From the NCBI RefSeq assembly GCF_018736145.1, contig NZ_CP059997.1, positions 5,517,501-5,581,500 on the forward strand: a stretch of 64,000 nucleotides of DNA, written 5' to 3'. Below, piece after piece: positions 1-12,400 of the stretch. The stretch is from Amycolatopsis sp. CA-230715 (GTDB lineage: Bacteria > Actinomycetota > Actinomycetes > Mycobacteriales > Pseudonocardiaceae). The notes beneath the pieces were generated by a model, which saw only the letters and a list, made by a program, of their open reading frames with translations, was not told where the DNA came from and searched no databases. The position numbers and the translations under genes are program-made. The number at the start of each line of letters is the position of its first letter. The first letter of the stretch is position 1.

Positions 1-407
1 TGCCGGAGTACATGGTGCCCTCCGCCGTCGTGGTGCTCGACCGGCTGCCGCTCACCGCGAACGGAAAGCTGAACCGGGCCGTCCTGCCCGCGCCGGAATA
101 CACGGGAACCAAGGGCAGGGCACCACGGAACGAGCGCGAGGAAGTCCTCTGCGGGCTGTTCGCGGAGGTCCTAGCCGTGCCCGCGGTGACCATCGACGAC
201 GGGTTCTTCGCCCTCGGCGGTCATTCGCTGCTGGCGACCCGGTTGGTGAGCCGCGTCCGCACCGCGCTCGGCGCCGAACTTCCGGTGCGGGCGGTGTTCG
301 AGGCCCCGACGGTGGCCGAGCTGGCAGGGCGGCTCGGCGAGAAGAAGCAGAAAGCCCGTCCCAAGCTGCGGCCGATGCGCCGCCCCGCCGGTGGGAAGAC
401 GAGTTGA
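1..407 (+). CDS. NRPS, C-terminal fragment (end of A domain plus T domain)
   Basis: The gene enters from the left edge of the window; the open frame runs through base 3. What remains is the end of an adenylation domain, with the A10 motif around NGKLNR, followed by a complete thiolation (peptidyl carrier) domain with LGGHSL. The phosphopantetheine serine codon is at 225-227. A basic tail of about 20 residues follows, and there is no epimerase or thioesterase. The carrier should therefore pass its aminoacyl or peptidyl chain in trans to the first condensation domain of the next protein. The TGA stop at 405-407 shares one base with the next ATG, so the two are translationally coupled. The substrate of this module cannot be read because its specificity pocket lies outside the window. 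Confidence 0.95.
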   Translation, partial: PEYMVPSAVVVLDRLPLTANGKLNRAVLPAPEYTGTKGRAPRNEREEVLCGLFAEVLAVPAVTIDDGFFALGGHSLLATRLVSRVRTALGAELPVRAVFEAPTVAELAGRLGEKKQKARPKLRPMRRPAGGKTS

Positions 408-3400
408 TGAGTGAAAAGGGTGACCAGATGATCCCGGCGTCGTTCGCGCAGCAGCGCCTGTGGTTCCTCCACCGGCTCGACGGGCTGTCGGCGACCTACA
501 CCATGCCGCTGGTGTTGCGCCTCAGCGGAAAACTCGACGCACAGGCGCTGCGTGACGCGCTCGGTGACGTGGTGGTGCGGCACGAGTCGCTGCGCACGGT
601 GTTCGAAGAGCACGACGGTGAGCCGTATCAGCGGGTGCTCGACGCGGACGAAGCACGAGTGCCGTGGCGGGAAAAACAGGTCGGCGAGGAGGAACTGCCG
701 GACGCGCTGTCCGAAGTGGTCCGTGAACCGTTCGACCTCGCAACCGAGATCCCGATCCGGGGCCGCCTGTTCGAGACCGCGCCCGCCGAACACGTGCTCG
801 TGGTGGTGCTGCACCACATCGCGGCGGATGGCTGGTCGTTCGCGCCACTGGCACGGGACCTGGTGACCGCGTACGAGGCCAGGCTAACCGGGGAGGTCCC
901 CGAATGGGAGCCCCTCCCGGTGCAGTATGCCGACTATTCGCTGTGGCAGCGAGAACTCCTCGGCGAGCGAGACGACCCGGAAAGCGTCTACGCCACCCAG
1001 CTCGCCTACTGGCGCGACCAGCTCGCCGACCTGCCCGAGGCGCTCGACCTGCCCACGGACCGGCCGCGTCCCGCCGTCGCGTCCTATTCCGGTGACATCG
1101 CGCGGTTCGACTGGGACGCCGAGCTGCACGCGTCGATCGCCGAGTTGGCGCGGTCGAGTGGTGCGACGGTGTCGATGGTGCTGCAGGCGGGGTTGGCTGT
1201 CCTGTTGACCCGGCTCGGTGCGGGTACCGACGTCCCGATCGGATCGCCGATCGCCGGGCGCACCGACGAGGCGCTCGACGATCTCATCGGTCTCTTCCTC
1301 AACACCTGGGTGCTGCGCGCGGACACCTCGGGCGACCCGACGTTCGCCGAACTGCTCTCGAGGGTGCGGGAAGCGAGCCTCGCCGCATACGACCACCAGG
1401 ACCTCCCGTTCGAGAACCTGGTGGAGGTGCTGAACCCGGCGCGGTCGATGGCGCACCACCCGCTGTTCCAGGTGTCGCTCGCGCTGCAGAACAACGCCGA
1501 GCCGGCGTTCGATCTGCCCGGCCTGCTGGTCCGTCCGGAGCCGATGTCGACCGGGACCGCGCGGTTCGACCTGTTCCTGTCGCTCCGGGAGCGGTACGAC
1601 CGGGCCGGGGTGCCCGCGGGGATCGCGGGGGTGGCCGAGTTCGCCACGGACCTGTTCGACACGGGCACCGTGCAGGTCCTGCTGGAGCGGTGGAGCGGTC
1701 TCCTGCGGCAGTTGGTCGCCCGCGCGGACGCGCGCATCGGTGACGCCGACATCCTGATCGGGTCCGAGCGCGATCGGCTGCTGTCCTGGAGCGGCACCGA
1801 TGCCACCGCCACCGCGGACACGCTCCCGGGGTTGTTCGGGCGTCAGGTGGGGAGTTCCCCGGATGCGGTGGCGTTGGTGTGTGGTGGTGAGTCGTGGACC
1901 TTTGCCGAGTTGGATGTGTGGTCGGGTCGGATCGCGGGGTATTTGGTTGAGCGTGGTGTTGGTCCTGGTGGTCGGGTTGGGTTGATGGTGGGGCGGTCGG
2001 CGTTTGTGGTGGCGGCGATGGTGGGGGTCGCCAAAGCGGGTGCGGCGTATGTGCCGGTGGATCCCGGTTTCCCGGCTGAACGTGTGGAGTTCATGCTGGG
2101 TGATGCCGCTCCGGTGGTGGTGCTGGATGGTGAGGTGGACGTAGCGGGGTACTCCCCGGTTAGTGTGCCGGTGGCGCCGGAGTGGGCGGCGTATGTGTTG
2201 TATACGTCGGGGTCGACGGGTCGGCCGAAGGGTGTGGAGGTCACGCACGCCAATCTGGCGAGTTTCCTGTCGAGCATGGTGTCTGTTGTGGACATTGGTT
2301 CGGGGTCGCGGTTGTTGGCGACGACGACGGTCGGGTTCGATATTGCCGGGTTGGAGTTGTTCCTGCCGTTGGTGACCGGTGCCGCGGTGGTGCTGGCGGA
2401 GGAGAAGGTCGCGCGGGATCCGCGTGAGGTGTTGCGCCTGATCCGGGAGCAGGGTGTGTCGGTGATGCAGGCGACGCCGAGCCTGTGGGCGGGCGTGGTC
2501 GCCGAAGCCGATACTGAACTGTCCAATGTAGACGTTCTTGTGGGTGGGGAGGCCCTGCCAGAGTCGCTTGCCAGCGAGTTGGTGGCGTCGGCGCGATCGG
2601 TGACGAATTTGTATGGACCGACCGAAACCACGATTTGGTCGACTGTGGCTCGGTTGGACGGGACCGGTGTGCCGATTGGGCGCCCGTTGGACAACACGCG
2701 GGTGTTCGTGCTCGATGGTGGCCTGCGGTTGGTGCCGCCGGGCGTGGTGGGTGAGCTGTACATCGCGGGCGAGGGCGTGACACGCGGATACGTGAACCGG
2801 GCGGGGCTGACCGCGGAGCGGTTTGTGGCGTCGCCGTTCACCAGCGGTGGGCGGATGTATCGGACCGGGGATTTGGTGCGGTGGTCTGCTGGTGGGGTGT
2901 TGGAGTTTGTGGGGCGTGCGGATGATCAGGTGAAGGTGCGCGGGTTCCGGATCGAACTCGGCGAGATCGAAACCGCCCTCACCGAACAAGACGGCGTGAC
3001 CGCCGCGGTCGCCATGGTCCGCGAAGACCAGCCCGGCGACCGGCGTCTGGTGGCTTATGTTGTGTCTGATGTGGACACTGTTGTGCTGCGGGCCGCGATA
3101 GCTGCGCGGCTGCCGGAGTACATGGTGCCGTCAGCCTTCGTGCACCTGGACAGTGTGCCGCTGACCGCGAACGGCAAAGTGCACCGCGCCGCACTCCCCG
3201 CACCCGAATACACAAGCGTCGAAGGCAGGGCACCGCGGACCGCACGCGAAGAAGCGCTGTGTGAGTTGTTCGCCGAGATCCTTGGTGTCAGCAGTGTGAC
3301 CATCGACGACGGGTTCTTCGCACTGGGCGGTCATTCCCTGCTCGCGACCCGGCTGGTCAGCAGGGTGCGCGCGGTGCTCGGCGCCGATCTGCCGGTGCGG

Positions 3401-6400
3401 GCGATCTTCGAGGCGCCGACCATCGCCGAACTCGTCACCCGGCTCGACGTGGAGTCCGCGACCGATCGCCCCGGCCTGAAGCCGGTACCGCGTCCGGACC
3501 GGATCCCAGTTTCGTTCGCCCAGCAGCGGCTGTGGTTCCTGCACCGCCTGGAAGGCCCTTCCGCGACCTACAACATCCCGCTCGTGCTGCGCCTGTCCGG
3601 TGCCGTCGACGCGGAAGCCCTGAGTGCCGCGCTCGGCGACGTCATCACCCGGCACGAGGCGTTGCGCACGGTGTTCGACGAACGTGACGGCGAGCCTTAC
3701 CAGCGCATCCTCGACGACGTGACCGTGCCGTGGGAGCGGCGCGACGTGGGAGATCTCGACACGGCGGTGGCGGAAGCGGTGCGTCGTCCGTTCGACCTCG
3801 CCACCGAAATCCCGATCAGGGGAAGCTTGTTCGAGGGTGGGGGAGACCAAGTCCTCGTTCTGGTGCTGCACCACATCGCCGGGGACGGCTGGTCGTTCGG
3901 TCCGTTGGCGCGGGACCTGATGACCGCGTACCAGGCACGGTCACGCGGAGCACTGCCGGACTGGGCACCGCTTCCGGTCCACTATGCGGACTACACCCTC
4001 TGGCAACGGGAACTTCTGGGGTCCAGAAAGGACAAGGGCAGCCGGTACTCGACCCAGCTCGCCTACTGGCGGTCCGCATTGGACGGCCTACCCGAAGTCA
4101 CCGTGCTGCCGACGGACCGGCCGCGCCCACCGGTGTCGTCCTACGCGGGCGACACGGTCCTGTTCGACTGGGACGCCGAGTTGCACGCGTCGATCGCCGA
4201 GATGGCACGGTCGAGTGGGGCGACGGTGTCGATGGTGCTGCAAGCGGGGCTGGCGGTGCTGTTGTCGCGGCTCGGTGCGGGTACGGACGTCCCGATCGGA
4301 TCGCCGATCGCCGGGCGCACCGACGCCGCGCTGGAGGACCTGATCGGACTGTTCCTCAACACCTGGGTGTTGCGGGCGGACACCTCGGGAGATCCGAGTT
4401 TCTTCGAGTTGCTGGAGCGGGTGCGCGAGTCGAGTCTTGCCGCGTATGAGCATCAGGATGTTCCGTTCGAGCATTTGGTGGAGGTGCTGAATCCGGCGCG
4501 GTCGATGGCGCACCACCCGCTCTTCCAGGTGTCGCTGGCGTTGCAGAACAACGCCCAGCCCGGTTTCGAGCTGGCAGGTCTGTCCGCGCGCCCAGAGCCG
4601 GTTTCGACCGGGACCGCGCGGTTCGACCTGGCGTTCTTCCTCCGCGAGCGGCCGGACGAGACCGGTATCGCCGGTGTGCTCGAGTACGCGACGGACCTGT
4701 TCGACCAGGAGACCGTTCGTGTTCTCGTCGACCGGTGGCAGCGCCTCCTGCGGCAGCTGGTAGCCGAGCCCTCGGCGCCGATCACGCGCGCCGAAATCCT
4801 GGCCGCGCCGGAACGAGACCGGTTGCTGACCTGGGGGCGCGGCGCGGGTGCGGGAACCGGCACGCTTCCCGAGCTGTTCGCTCAGCAAGTGGGGAGTTCC
4901 CCGGATGCGACGGCCGTGGTTTTCGGTAGCGACTCGTGGACATTCGCCGAACTGGACGCATGGTCTAACCGGATCGCCCGGTATCTGATCGAACACGGCG
5001 CCGGGCGGGGTGGTCGTGTTGGGTTGGTGGTGGGGCGGTCGGCGTTTGTGGTGGCGGCGATGGTGGGTGTGGTGAAGGTGGGTGCGGCGTATGTGCCGGT
5101 GGATCCTGGTTTTCCGGTGGAGCGGATCGAGTTCATGCTTGCCGATGCGGCTCCGGTGGTGGTGCTGGATGGCGAGGTGGATGTAGCGGGGTATTCCCCG
5201 GATCCGGTTTCTTCTTTGCCTGCACCGGAGTGGGCGGCGTATGTGTTGTATACGTCGGGGTCGACGGGTCGGCCGAAGGGTGTGGAGGTCACGCACGCCA
5301 ATCTGGTGAGCTTCCTGTCGAGCATGAAGTCCATTGTGGGTATTGGTTCGGGGTCGCGGTTGTTGGCGACGACGACGGTCGGGTTCGATATTGCCGGGTT
5401 GGAGTTGTTCCTGCCGTTGGTGACCGGTGCCGCGGTGGTGCTGGCGGAGGAGAAGGTCGCGCGGGATCCGCGTGAGGTGTTGCGCCTGATCCGGGAGCAG
5501 GGTGTGTCGGTGATGCAGGCGACGCCGAGTCTGTGGGCGGGCGTGGTCGCCGAAGCCGATACCGAACTGTCCGATGTGGATGTTCTAGTCGGCGGTGAAG
5601 CGCTGCCCGAAAAGCTTGCCAGCGAGCTGGTGGCGTCGGCGCGATCGGTGACGAATTTGTATGGACCGACCGAAACCACGATTTGGTCGACTGTGGCTCG
5701 GTTGGACGGGACCGGTGTGCCGATTGGGCGGCCGTTGGAGAACACGCGGGTGTTTGTGCTCGATGGTGGCCTGCGGTTGGTTCCGCCGGGTGTGGTGGGT
5801 GAGCTGTACATCGCGGGTGAGGGTGTGACACGCGGGTACGTCGGTCGTGCGGGGTTGACCGCGGAACGATATGTGTCGTCGCCGTTCACGAGCGGTGGGC
5901 GGATGTATCGGACTGGGGATCTGGTGCGGTGGAACTCAGGTGGCGAGTTGGAGTTCGTGGGGCGTGCGGATGATCAGGTGAAGTTGCGTGGGTTCCGGAT
6001 CGAACTCGGCGAGATCGAAACCGCCCTGCACGAACAAGACGGGGTGACCGCCGCGGTCGCCATGGTGCGCGAGGATCAGCCCGGTGACCGCCGCCTGGTT
6101 GCCTATGTGGTGTCTGATGTGGACACTTCTGTGTTGCGTGCCGTTGTCGCGTCGCGGTTGCCGGAGTACATGGTGCCGTCGGCCTTCGTGCGCCTGGACA
6201 GCGTGCCGTTGACCGCGAACGGGAAGGTGCACCGGGCGGCGTTGCCTGTACCGGAGTATGCGAGCGGTGAGGGGCGTGCACCGAGGACTGCGCGGGAGGA
6301 AGTCCTGTGTGGGCTTTTTGCTGAGGTGCTGGGTGTTGTTTCGGTGGGTGTGGACGATGGGTTCTTCGCGTTGGGTGGTCATTCTCTGTTGGCGACCAGG

Positions 6401-9400
6401 CTGGTCAGCCGGATCAGGGCGGTGTTGGGTGTCGAGGTTCCGGTGCGTGCGATCTTCGAGGCGCCCAGCGTCGCAGAATTGGCCGGGCGGCTCGACACCG
6501 ATCAGCAAGCACGTCCCCGGCTGACACCTGCGGTCCGGCCCGAGACTCTACCGGTTTCCCACGCGCAGCAACGACTCTGGTTCCTCCACAAGATGGAGGG
6601 ATTGTCCGCTACCTACAACATGCCACTGGTGCTCCGCCTTTCCGGTGAACTCGATGTCGAGGCGCTTCGCGGTGCGCTGGACGACGTGGTGACGCGCCAC
6701 GAGTCTCTGCGCACCGTGTTCGAGGAGTGGAACGGCAAACCGCATCAGCGAATCCTCGACGAGCCTCGTGTGCCGTGGCAACAGCTCACACGCACGGAGG
6801 ACGAGCTTCCGGATGCGCTGGAGAACGCTGCGAGGTACCACTTCGACCTCGCGACGGAACTGCCGATCCGAGCCTGGCTGTTCGAAGTGGACGGCCGCGA
6901 CCACGTGCTCGCACTGGTGCTGCACCACATCGCGGCCGATGGCTGGTCGTTCGGACCGCTGGCGCGCGACCTGGTGACGGCCTACCGCGCGCGGCGAGAT
7001 GGCGTGGCGCCGGACTGGGCACCGCTTCCGGTGCAGTACGCGGACTACACGCTGTGGCAGCGTGACCTGCTCGGTGACCGCGACGATCCGGAAAGCCGGT
7101 ATGCGCGACAGCTCGCTTACTGGACTCGCCAGCTCGACGGATTGCCGGAAGTGACTGAGCTGCCCACCGACCGCCCCCGTCCCGCCGTGGCTTCGTACCG
7201 CGGCGATGTCACCTGGTTCGGTCTGGATGCGGAGTTGCACGCGTCGATCGCCGAGTTGGCGCGGTCGTGTGGTGCGACGGTGTCGATGGTGTTGCAGGCC
7301 GGGCTGGCGGTGCTGTTGTCGCGGCTTGGTGCGGGTACGGACGTCCCGATCGGATCGCCGATCGCCGGACGCACTGACGCCGCGTTGGACGATTTGATCG
7401 GGTTTTTCGTCAACACCTGGGTACTGCGGGCGGACACCTCGGGTGATCCAAGCTTCACGGACCTGGTGGCCAGGGTGCGCGAGACGAGTCTTGCCGCGTA
7501 TGAGCATCAGGATGTTCCGTTCGAGCATTTGGTGGAGGTGGTGAATCCGGCGCGGTCGATGGCGCATCATCCGTTGTTCCAGGTCTCACTCGCACTGCAG
7601 AACAACACCCAGCCGACGTTCGAGCTGCCGGGACTGACGGTCCGGCCCGAACCGGTGTCCACCGGTACTTCGCGGTTCGATCTTTTCCTCGCACTGCGGG
7701 AGAAGTACGACGAGAACGGGAATCCGGCCGGGCTCACCGGTATGGCGGAGTTCGCGACGGATTTGTTCGATGTGGATGGTGTGCGGGTGGTGTTGGCTCG
7801 GTGGGAGTGGGTGTTGCGGTGTTTGGTGGGGGAGCCGGGTGTGTCGATTGGGTCGTGGGATGTGTTGGTTGGTGGGGAACGGGAGTTGGTGTCGTTGTGG
7901 AGTGGTGTGCCGTCCGGGGTGGTGGCGGAGTCGGTTGGTGAGGTGTTCGCAGGGCAGGTGGGGAGGTCCCCGGATGCGGTGGCGTTGGTGGCGGGGGATT
8001 GGGTGTGGTCGTATCGCGAGTTGGATGTGTGGTCGGATCGGGTCGCGGCGGGGTTGGTGGCGCGGGGTGTGGGTGTTGGTGGGCGTGTGGCGGTGGTGAT
8101 GGAGCGGTCGCCGTTGTTGGTGGCGACGATCATTGGTGTGGTGAAGGCCGGTGCGGCGTATGTGCCGGTGGATCCGTCGTATCCGGGTGAGCGGATCGAG
8201 TTCATGCTCGCCGACGCGGCACCAGTGATGGTGCTCGACGGCGAAGTGGACGAGACAGACGAAGCGGGGGGTTCCCCGGTTGAGGTTCCGGTGCCAGTGG
8301 CGCCGGATGCGGCGGTGTATGTGATGTACACGTCCGGGTCGACAGGACGGCCGAAGGGTGTGGAGGTCACTCACGCGAATGTGGTGGATCTGGCCCGTGG
8401 TGATTGGAGCGCGGCGCATTCACGGGTGCTGATGCACTCGCCGCACACCTTCGACGCTTCGACTTATGAGCTGTGGGTTCCCTTGCTCAACGGCGGCACG
8501 GTGGTGTTGGCGCCGTCGGGGCGGATGGACACCGCGGTGCTGGCGAGGACGATCGTCGAGCAGCGGGTGAGTGCGGCGTGGTTGACCGCGGGGTTGTTCG
8601 CGGTGATGGCTGAGGAGCATGTGGGGTGTTTTGCTGGTGTGGGTGAGGTGTGGGCTGGTGGTGATGTGGTGTCGCCGGAGGCGGTCCGTCGCGTGAGGAC
8701 AGCCAACCCGGATCTGGTCGTGGTCAACGGATACGGCCCGACCGAAACCACCACCTTCGCCACCCGGCACGTGATCGAGGACGCCGACGGGCCAATTCCG
8801 ATCGGGAAACCCATGCCAGGCACGCAAACGTATGTGCTCGACCGAGCGCTTCGGCAAGTGCCACCCGGCGTGCTCGGTGAACTGTATGTCGCGGGTGGTG
8901 GGGTGTCCCAGGGATATCTGAACCAGCCGGGCCTGACCGCGGAACGGTTCATCGCAAATCCCTACGGCACAGGACGTCTTTACCGGACCGGTGACCTGGT
9001 CCGCTGGAACCGCCGTGGCGAACTGGTCTTCACCGGACGTGCGGACGATCAAGTCAAACTCCGCGGGTTCCGGATCGAACTCGGCGAGATCGAAACCGCC
9101 CTGACCGACCAAGACGACGTCACACAAGCCGCCGCCATCATCCGCGAAGACCGGCCTGGGGATCGTCGTTTGGTGGGGTATGTGGTGGCGGGGGTGGGTG
9201 TTGGTGTGGGTGATGTGGTGGAGCAGGTGGATGAGTGGCGTGGGGTGTATGAGGAGATGTATTCCGGTGGTGGGGTGTTGGGGGAGGATTTCACGGGGTG
9301 GGTGAGTTCGTATTCGGGTGAGCCGATCGGGTTGGGTGAGATGCGGTTGTGGCGTGCCGCGGCGGTGGAGCGGGTGGGGTCGGTGGCTCGGGTGTTGGAG

Positions 9401-12400
9401 ATCGGGGTGGGGTCGGGGTTGTTGTTGGCGGAGGTGGCGCCGGGGTGTGTGGAGTATTGGGGGACGGATTTTTCGGGTGCGGTGATCGAGCGGTTGCGGG
9501 GGCAGGTGGCGGAACGGTCGTGGGGCGACCGGGTGGTTTTGCGGCAGCAGGCCGCGGACGAGGCCGAGGGCCTGCCGGTGGGATTTTTCGATGTGGTGGT
9601 GGTGAATTCGGTGGTGCAGTACTTCCCGGATGCGGGGTATTTGGGCCGGGTGCTGGAGTTGGCGTGGGAGCGGTTGGCGCCCGGTGGACGGATTGTGGTG
9701 GGGGATGTGCGGAATCGGGGAACGTTGCGGGCGTTCCGGTCCGCGGTGCACCGCGCCCGGCATCCGCAGGATGGCCCGGAGGCGGTGGCCGCGGCGGTGG
9801 AGCGCGCGGTGTTGCTGGAGAAGGAGCTGGTGATCGATCCCGGTTTCTTCACCGCATGGGCCAAAGGCCGGGGCGCGGTCGAGGTGCGGTTGAAAAACGG
9901 CGCCTACCACAATGAGCTGACCCGGCACCGTTACGAAGTCACCATCCACAAAGCACAATCCGATGTGCTCGACGTATCCGACCTACCCCGGCTGGTGTGG
10001 GGTAAGGACGTGCGCACTCTCGACGAGATCGAGAGCGGGCTCGTGCGGATCACCGGAATCCCGAACGCCCGGCTGGCCACCGAAACCGGAACCGATACCG
10101 GCATCGACCCGGAGACCATTCGCACCTGGGCGCAATCCCAAGGCATCGAAGCAGTGTGCACCTGGACCGAGGGTGCCCCGGAAAAGTTCGACGCCATCTT
10201 GCTTCCCGAACATCACGACGCGTTGACCGGTGTCTACACCGGACGCGATGCCACGACCAACACCCCGGCCGGTTCGCGCGCGGCGGGCAAGCTCCCGTCC
10301 GTGCTCCGCGAACGGCTGAGCGAGCGGTTGCCGGAGTACATGGTGCCGTCGGCGTTTGTGGTGGTGGATCGGTTGCCGTTGACGGTGAATGGGAAGTTGG
10401 ATCGAGCTGGGTTGCCGGTGCCGGATCAGGTGTCGGGTGAGGGGCGTGTGGCTCGGACCGCGCGGGAGGAGGTGCTGTGTGGTCTGTTCGCGGAGGTGTT
10501 GGGGGTCGGTGTGGTCAGTATTGATGATGGGTTTTTCGAGTTGGGTGGGCATTCGCTGCTGGCGACGCGGTTGGTGAGCCGGATTCGTGCGGTGCTGGAG
10601 GTCGAGGTGCCGGTGCGGGCGGTGTTCGAGGCGCCGACGGTGGCGGAGTTGGCGGCGGTGGTCGAGTCGGATTCGGGGACGGTGCGGCCGAAACTGGTGC
10701 CGATGCCACGGCCGGAGGTGGTGCCGGTGTCGTTCGCGCAACAGCGGTTGTGGTTCCTGCAAAAACTAGGTGGCCTGTCAGCGACCTACAACATGCCGCT
10801 CGTGCTCCGATTGACCGGCGAACTCGACACCGACGCACTGCGCGCCGCGTTGTCCGATGTGATCGTGCGGCACGAATCCCTGCGCACCCTACTCGACGAA
10901 CACGACGGAGAACCCTTCCAGCACATCCTCACCCCCGACGACATCGAACTTCCCTGGAAACACCAGGACTACAGCGACACCGCACTGACCAACACCGTCC
11001 GACACCCCTTCAACCTCGCCACCGAAATACCGGTCCGAGGCACCCTGCTCCGCATCAGCGACGACGAACACGTGCTCGCCGTAGTGATGCACCACGTCGC
11101 CGGGGATGGCTGGTCGTTCGGACCGCTCGCGCGCGACCTGATGACCGCGTACCAGGCGCGCCGCATCGGGCAGGAGCCCGGTTGGTCGCCACTTCCCGTG
11201 CAGTACACCGACTATTCCTTGTGGCAGCGGGAACTCCTCGGCGACCGTGATGATCCGGAGAGCCTCTTCGCGCGACAGCTCGCCTACTGGCGGAACCAAC
11301 TGACCGGTCTTCCCGAGGTAATCGACCTTCCAACCGATCGGCCACGCCCCGCGGTGGCTTCGTACCGCGGTGACCTGACCCGGTTCGCTCTCGACGCGGA
11401 GTTGCACGCGTCGATCGCCGAGTTGGCGCGGTCGTGTGGTGCGACGGTGTCGATGGTGCTCCAGGCCGGGCTCGCTGTCCTGCTGACTCGGCTCGGTGCG
11501 GGGACGGACGTCCCGATCGGATCACCGATCGCCGGGCGAACGGACAACGCGTTGGACGATTTGATCGGGTTTTTCGTCAACACCTGGGTCCTGCGAGCCG
11601 ACACCTCCGGCGACCCGAGTTTCTTCGAGCTGCTGGAGCGGGTGCGCGAGTCGAGTCTTGCCGCGTATGAGCATCAGGATGTTCCGTTCGAGCATTTGGT
11701 GGAGGTGGTGAATCCGGCGCGGTCGATGGCGCATCATCCGTTGTTCCAGGTCTCACTCGCACTGCAGAACAACACCCAGCCGACGTTCGAGCTGCCGGGA
11801 CTGACGGTCCGGCCCGAACCGGTGTCCACCGGTACTTCGCGGTTCGACCTGTTCCTGTCGCTTCTCGAACGGCACGACGCGGATGGTGAGCCCGCTGGGA
11901 TCGTGGGCGTGGCGGAGTTCGCGACGGATTTGTTCGATGTGGATGGTGTGCGGGTGGTGTTGGCTCGGTGGGAGTGGGTGTTGCGGTGTTTGGTGGGGGA
12001 GCCGGGTGTGTCGATTGGGTCGTGGGATGTGTTGGTTGGTGGGGAACGGGAGTTGGTGTCGGCTTGGAGTGGTGTGCCGTCCGGGGTGGTGACGGAGTCT
12101 GTTCCTGACGTGTTCGCGGGGCAGGTGGGGAGGTCCCCGGACGCGGTGGCGTTGGTGGCGGGGGACCGGGTGTGGTCGTATCGCGAGTTGGATGTGTGGT
12201 CGGATCGGGTCGCCGCGGGGTTGGTGGCGCGGGGTGTGGGTGTTGGTGGGCGTGTGGCGGTGGTGATGGAGCGATCGCCGTTGTTGGTGGCGACGATCAT
12301 TGGTGTGGTGAAGGCCGGTGCGGCGTATGTGCCGGTGGATCCGTCGTATCCGGGTGAGCGGATCGAGTTCATGCTCGCCGACGCGGCCCCGATGGTGGTG

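Noticed and set aside
884..2989. A 701-codon open frame on the minus strand opposite NRPS module 1
   Set aside because: It is the antisense of a GC-rich synthetase gene, low-complexity and rich in Arg, His and Pro, with no domain. Similar antisense frames occur opposite every module, up to 1,406 codons at 12587-16807.
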